64,000 nt of DNA from contig NC_009485.1 in assembly GCF_000015165.1 (NCBI RefSeq), positions 1,838,001-1,902,000 of the forward strand, read 5' to 3'. A program made the position numbers and the translations under genes. Source of the DNA: Bradyrhizobium sp. BTAi1. Lineage in GTDB: Bacteria > Pseudomonadota > Alphaproteobacteria > Rhizobiales > Xanthobacteraceae. This document shows, one piece after another, positions 61,923 to 64,000 of this stretch. Under the pieces are notes generated by a model. It was given only the letters and a program-made list of their open reading frames with translations. It did not search any database and had not been told where the DNA came from. The first letter of the stretch is position 1. Each line of letters begins with the position of its first letter.

Positions 61923-63062
61923 TCAGTAATAGCCACTGCCGCCCGCGCCGATTTCGTCGGCGAAGCGCTTGGCTGTGAAGGCGCCGACCAGTTCGGGCGC
62001 CAACGCGCCGTCCTTCACCATGCGGGCGATCTCGAAGGCGTGGTTGGCGGCCAAGGTCACGCCGGAATGGCAGCAGGCGACGAAGGCCCCCGGATGGGTC
62101 TCGGACTGCTCGTAGATCGGGAAGCCGTCCTTCGGCATCACCCGGATGCCGGTCCAGCTCCTGACGACATTGAGGCGCGCCAGATGCGGGAACATGCGCT
62201 GGGCCCGGTCGGCCATCACGGCGTTGATCGGATGGTTCTGGACGCGATCGTCGAGCTCGTCCTCCTTGCTGTCGCCGATCATCACCGTGCCCTCATCGGT
62301 CTGGCGGATCGTCGTCAGCGGATGCGGCAGGAACGGCATCGTGCGCTCGGTCACGACGATCTGGCCGCGAGTCGGTCCCATCGGCGCCGACAGCCCGACC
62401 ATCGGCGCCAGCGTCTGGTTGGCGTTGCCTGCCGCGAGCACGACCTTGGCGGCCCGCAGCTCGCCTTGCGCCGTGGTCAGCCTGAACTCGTTGCCCTCGC
62501 GCGCAATGGCGCTGACGGCGCGCTCGGGCAGATAGTCGACCCCGAACTGCTTCATGCCGGCATGCAGCGCGCGGAAGGTGCGCAGCGAGTTCACATGGCC
62601 GTCGAACGGACAGAAGCTACCGCCGGACACGTCGGGCCCGATCAGCGGCAACATCTTCTTCACCGCTGCGGCGGTCAGCATCTCCATGTGGTAGTCGGCC
62701 GCACCGACCTGGTTGTGCATGCGCGCGACGAGCTGGCTGCGCTGCTCGTATTCGGCCTCTCCCAGGCAGAGATGAAAGCCGCCATTCTGCTGCAGCACGA
62801 CGTCGAGCCCGGTCTGCGCCTTCAGCTCCTCCGCGAGCTTCGGCCACGCCTTGGCGCCGCGCACGGTCCAGCCTGTATAGGCCGGCATGCCCAGTCCCTT
62901 GCTCTGCACCCAGACCAGCGCGAAATTGGCGCGGGACGCCCGCTTGGCGATGTCGCCCTCGTCGAGCACCGCGACGCGCTGGCCGAGCCGGCCCAGCCCC
63001 CAGGCGATGGCAGAGCCGAGCAGGCCGCCGCCGACGATGGCGACGTCGTAATCTCTCATCAT
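61923..63062 (-). CDS. Second FAD-dependent oxidase (DAO family)
   Basis: 379 residues from the ATG at 63062, with AGGAG 5 bp upstream. FAD motif DVAIVGGGLLGSAIAWGLGR, VLDEGDIAKRASRANFALVW, the NGGFHLCLGEAEYEQRSQLV segment and a C-terminal GFPIYEQSETHPGAFVACCH and SGVTLAANHAFEIARM. A second DAO-type subunit besides 59062. The operon therefore has two candidate catalytic beta subunits for one small Fe-S protein and one HcnB-like protein, so the complex could use two substrates. Confidence 0.9.
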   Translation of the reverse strand: MMRDYDVAIVGGGLLGSAIAWGLGRLGQRVAVLDEGDIAKRASRANFALVWVQSKGLGMPAYTGWTVRGAKAWPKLAEELKAQTGLDVVLQQNGGFHLCLGEAEYEQRSQLVARMHNQVGAADYHMEMLTAAAVKKMLPLIGPDVSGGSFCPFDGHVNSLRTFRALHAGMKQFGVDYLPERAVSAIAREGNEFRLTTAQGELRAAKVVLAAGNANQTLAPMVGLSAPMGPTRGQIVVTERTMPFLPHPLTTIRQTDEGTVMIGDSKEDELDDRVQNHPINAVMADRAQRMFPHLARLNVVRSWTGIRVMPKDGFPIYEQSETHPGAFVACCHSGVTLAANHAFEIARMVKDGALAPELVGAFTAKRFADEIGAGGSGYY

Positions 63063-63070
63063 GGTCTCTC

Positions 63071-63880
63071 CTATCGCCCTGCGTCGCCGCCCTTGGCGGT
63101 GAGCACCCGGTCGAGTCCGTAGCAGCGATCGAGCAGGATCAGGACGGTCATGGTGATGGCGATGACGCTGGCGGACACCGATGTCACCAGCGGATCGATG
63201 TTGTCCTGGATGTACAGGAACATCCGCACCGGCAGCGTCTCGGTGCCGGGCGTTGCCAGGAAGATGGTCATGGTCAGATCGTCGAATGATTGAATGAAGG
63301 CGAGCATCCAGCCCGAGACGATGCCGGGCAGGATCGCCGGCAGGGTGACGCGGCGGAACATGGTCCAGCCGTCGGCGCCGAGCGAGATCGCTGCCATCTC
63401 GACCGAGCGATCCATGCCGGTGGCCGCCGCCAGCGTCAGCCGCAGTGCAAAGGGAAACACGACCACCACATGCGCGATCACCAGCGCCAGAAATGTGCCG
63501 CCGATGCCGGCCGACGTGAAGAAGCGCAGAAAGGCGATGCCGAGCACGACATGGGGAATCATCAAGGGCGAGAGAAACAGCGCCGACAGGGCGTCGCGGC
63601 CGCGGAACTGATACCGGCTGAGCGCGAGCGCGGCCGGCACCGCAAACAGCAGCGCGACACAGGACGACAGCGCCCCGAGCCACAGGCTCACGGCGAAGGC
63701 ATGGACGAATTCCGGATAATTGGCGAGCGCCTTGAACCAGCGCAGCGAGAAGTTCGTCGTCGGAATCGACAGGAAGCCCTCGGGTGTGAACGCGACCCAG
63801 CAGACGACGACGATCGGCGCCACCATGAACACCACGAACAGTGTGTGGAAGACCAGCGCGGCGGGACCATTCCGGCTCAT
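63071..63880 (-). CDS. ABC transporter permease, PotC/spermidine-putrescine type
   Basis: 269 residues with six hydrophobic segments and the permease EAA loop AAISLGADGWTMFRRVTLP followed by AILPGIVSGWMLAFIQSFDD (about 190). N-terminal FKALANYPEFVHAFAVSLWL is typical of PotC/YdcV-like subunits. Part of an importer for polyamines or other cationic or organic amines. Overlaps the upstream permease gene by 4 bp (ATGA). Confidence 0.92.
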   Translation of the reverse strand: MSRNGPAALVFHTLFVVFMVAPIVVVCWVAFTPEGFLSIPTTNFSLRWFKALANYPEFVHAFAVSLWLGALSSCVALLFAVPAALALSRYQFRGRDALSALFLSPLMIPHVVLGIAFLRFFTSAGIGGTFLALVIAHVVVVFPFALRLTLAAATGMDRSVEMAAISLGADGWTMFRRVTLPAILPGIVSGWMLAFIQSFDDLTMTIFLATPGTETLPVRMFLYIQDNIDPLVTSVSASVIAITMTVLILLDRCYGLDRVLTAKGGDAGR

Positions 63881-64000
63881 CGGAACATCTCCTGATAGCG
63901 GCGCTCGATCAGCGCATTCGATCCGACCACGATCAGCACCAGCGCGATCAGCAGCAGCACGGCGACCGCCGCGCCGAGCGGCCAGTTCAACGTGTTGAGG
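63877..64000 (-). CDS. ABC transporter permease, C-terminal end only (PotB type)
   Basis: The last 40 residues of a permease that continues outside the window: a hydrophobic helix (PLGAAVAVLLLIALVLIVVG) and SNALIERRYQEMFR at the C-terminus. It overlaps the next permease by ATGA, so it is the partner PotB-like subunit. The ATPase and binding protein are expected to the right of the window. Confidence 0.85.
   Translation of the reverse strand, partial: LNTLNWPLGAAVAVLLLIALVLIVVGSNALIERRYQEMFR

Overview
The window is high-G+C alphaproteobacterial chromosome, most likely Bradyrhizobium or a close relative. The evidence is the gene repertoire (paired DUF992 proteins, a caspase with YARHG repeats, an EF-G-like GTPase, a HisKA_2 kinase with DUF4118, Omp25/31-type barrels, the alphaproteobacterial class of SerC) and short palindromic repeats of a kind familiar from Bradyrhizobium genomes. 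No tRNA, rRNA, CRISPR array or prophage was found. One insertion sequence is present.

Layout. 1-5.2 kb is a housekeeping block: a MidA/NDUFAF7-type methyltransferase (cut by the window edge), lgt, a UbiK-type accessory factor, rplY, pth, ychF and a DUF4282 protein. 5.4-12.7 kb is accessory: two translationally coupled MaoC-like hotdog proteins, small secreted or membrane proteins, two NTF2-like (SnoaL) paralogues, then about 1.3 kb without genes that is built from dispersed repeats. 12.8-15.9 kb is an unusually long uvrB that carries a palindromic repeat inside its reading frame. 16-31.5 kb is mixed metabolism and regulation: LysR/TauE, GST, enoyl-CoA hydratase/TetR, HAD phosphatase with a CWC protein, a DUF1800-DUF1501 pair, GNAT, GT87, an aspartate aminotransferase and two DUF992 secreted proteins.

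31.6-41.3 kb holds an EF-G-like factor without the usual catalytic His, a histidine kinase, an XRE regulator next to a SulP transporter, aroE, and a two-gene operon of a secreted caspase-YARHG protein and an M15-type metallopeptidase. 41.5-42.8 kb is an IS5-type element with CTAG target duplication and a frameshifted transposase, followed directly by a double palindromic repeat. 42.9-54.7 kb has an LldD-type oxidase, glmM, two outer-membrane barrels, GST, GNAT, an aldo/keto reductase-amidohydrolase pair, and serC-serA. A two-hairpin leader that fits the known serC RNA motif precedes serC.

54.9-64 kb has a MuiA/DUF4139 protein, a periplasmic binding protein with an extra N-terminal domain, and a seven-gene minus-strand operon running off the right edge: two PotB/PotC-type ABC permeases, an FAD oxidase, a [2Fe-2S] protein, an FAD/BFD oxidoreductase, a second FAD oxidase and RidA. 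Together these look like uptake plus oxidative deamination of an amine, imino acid or opine-like compound, with RidA removing the reactive imine.

All functional calls come from reading translated sequence and motifs; no database search was run. The most interesting items are the caspase/M15 operon, the oxidase-transporter-RidA operon, the serC leader, the XRE-SulP operator, a 23-bp unassigned palindrome at 8498, and the repeat inserted in uvrB.
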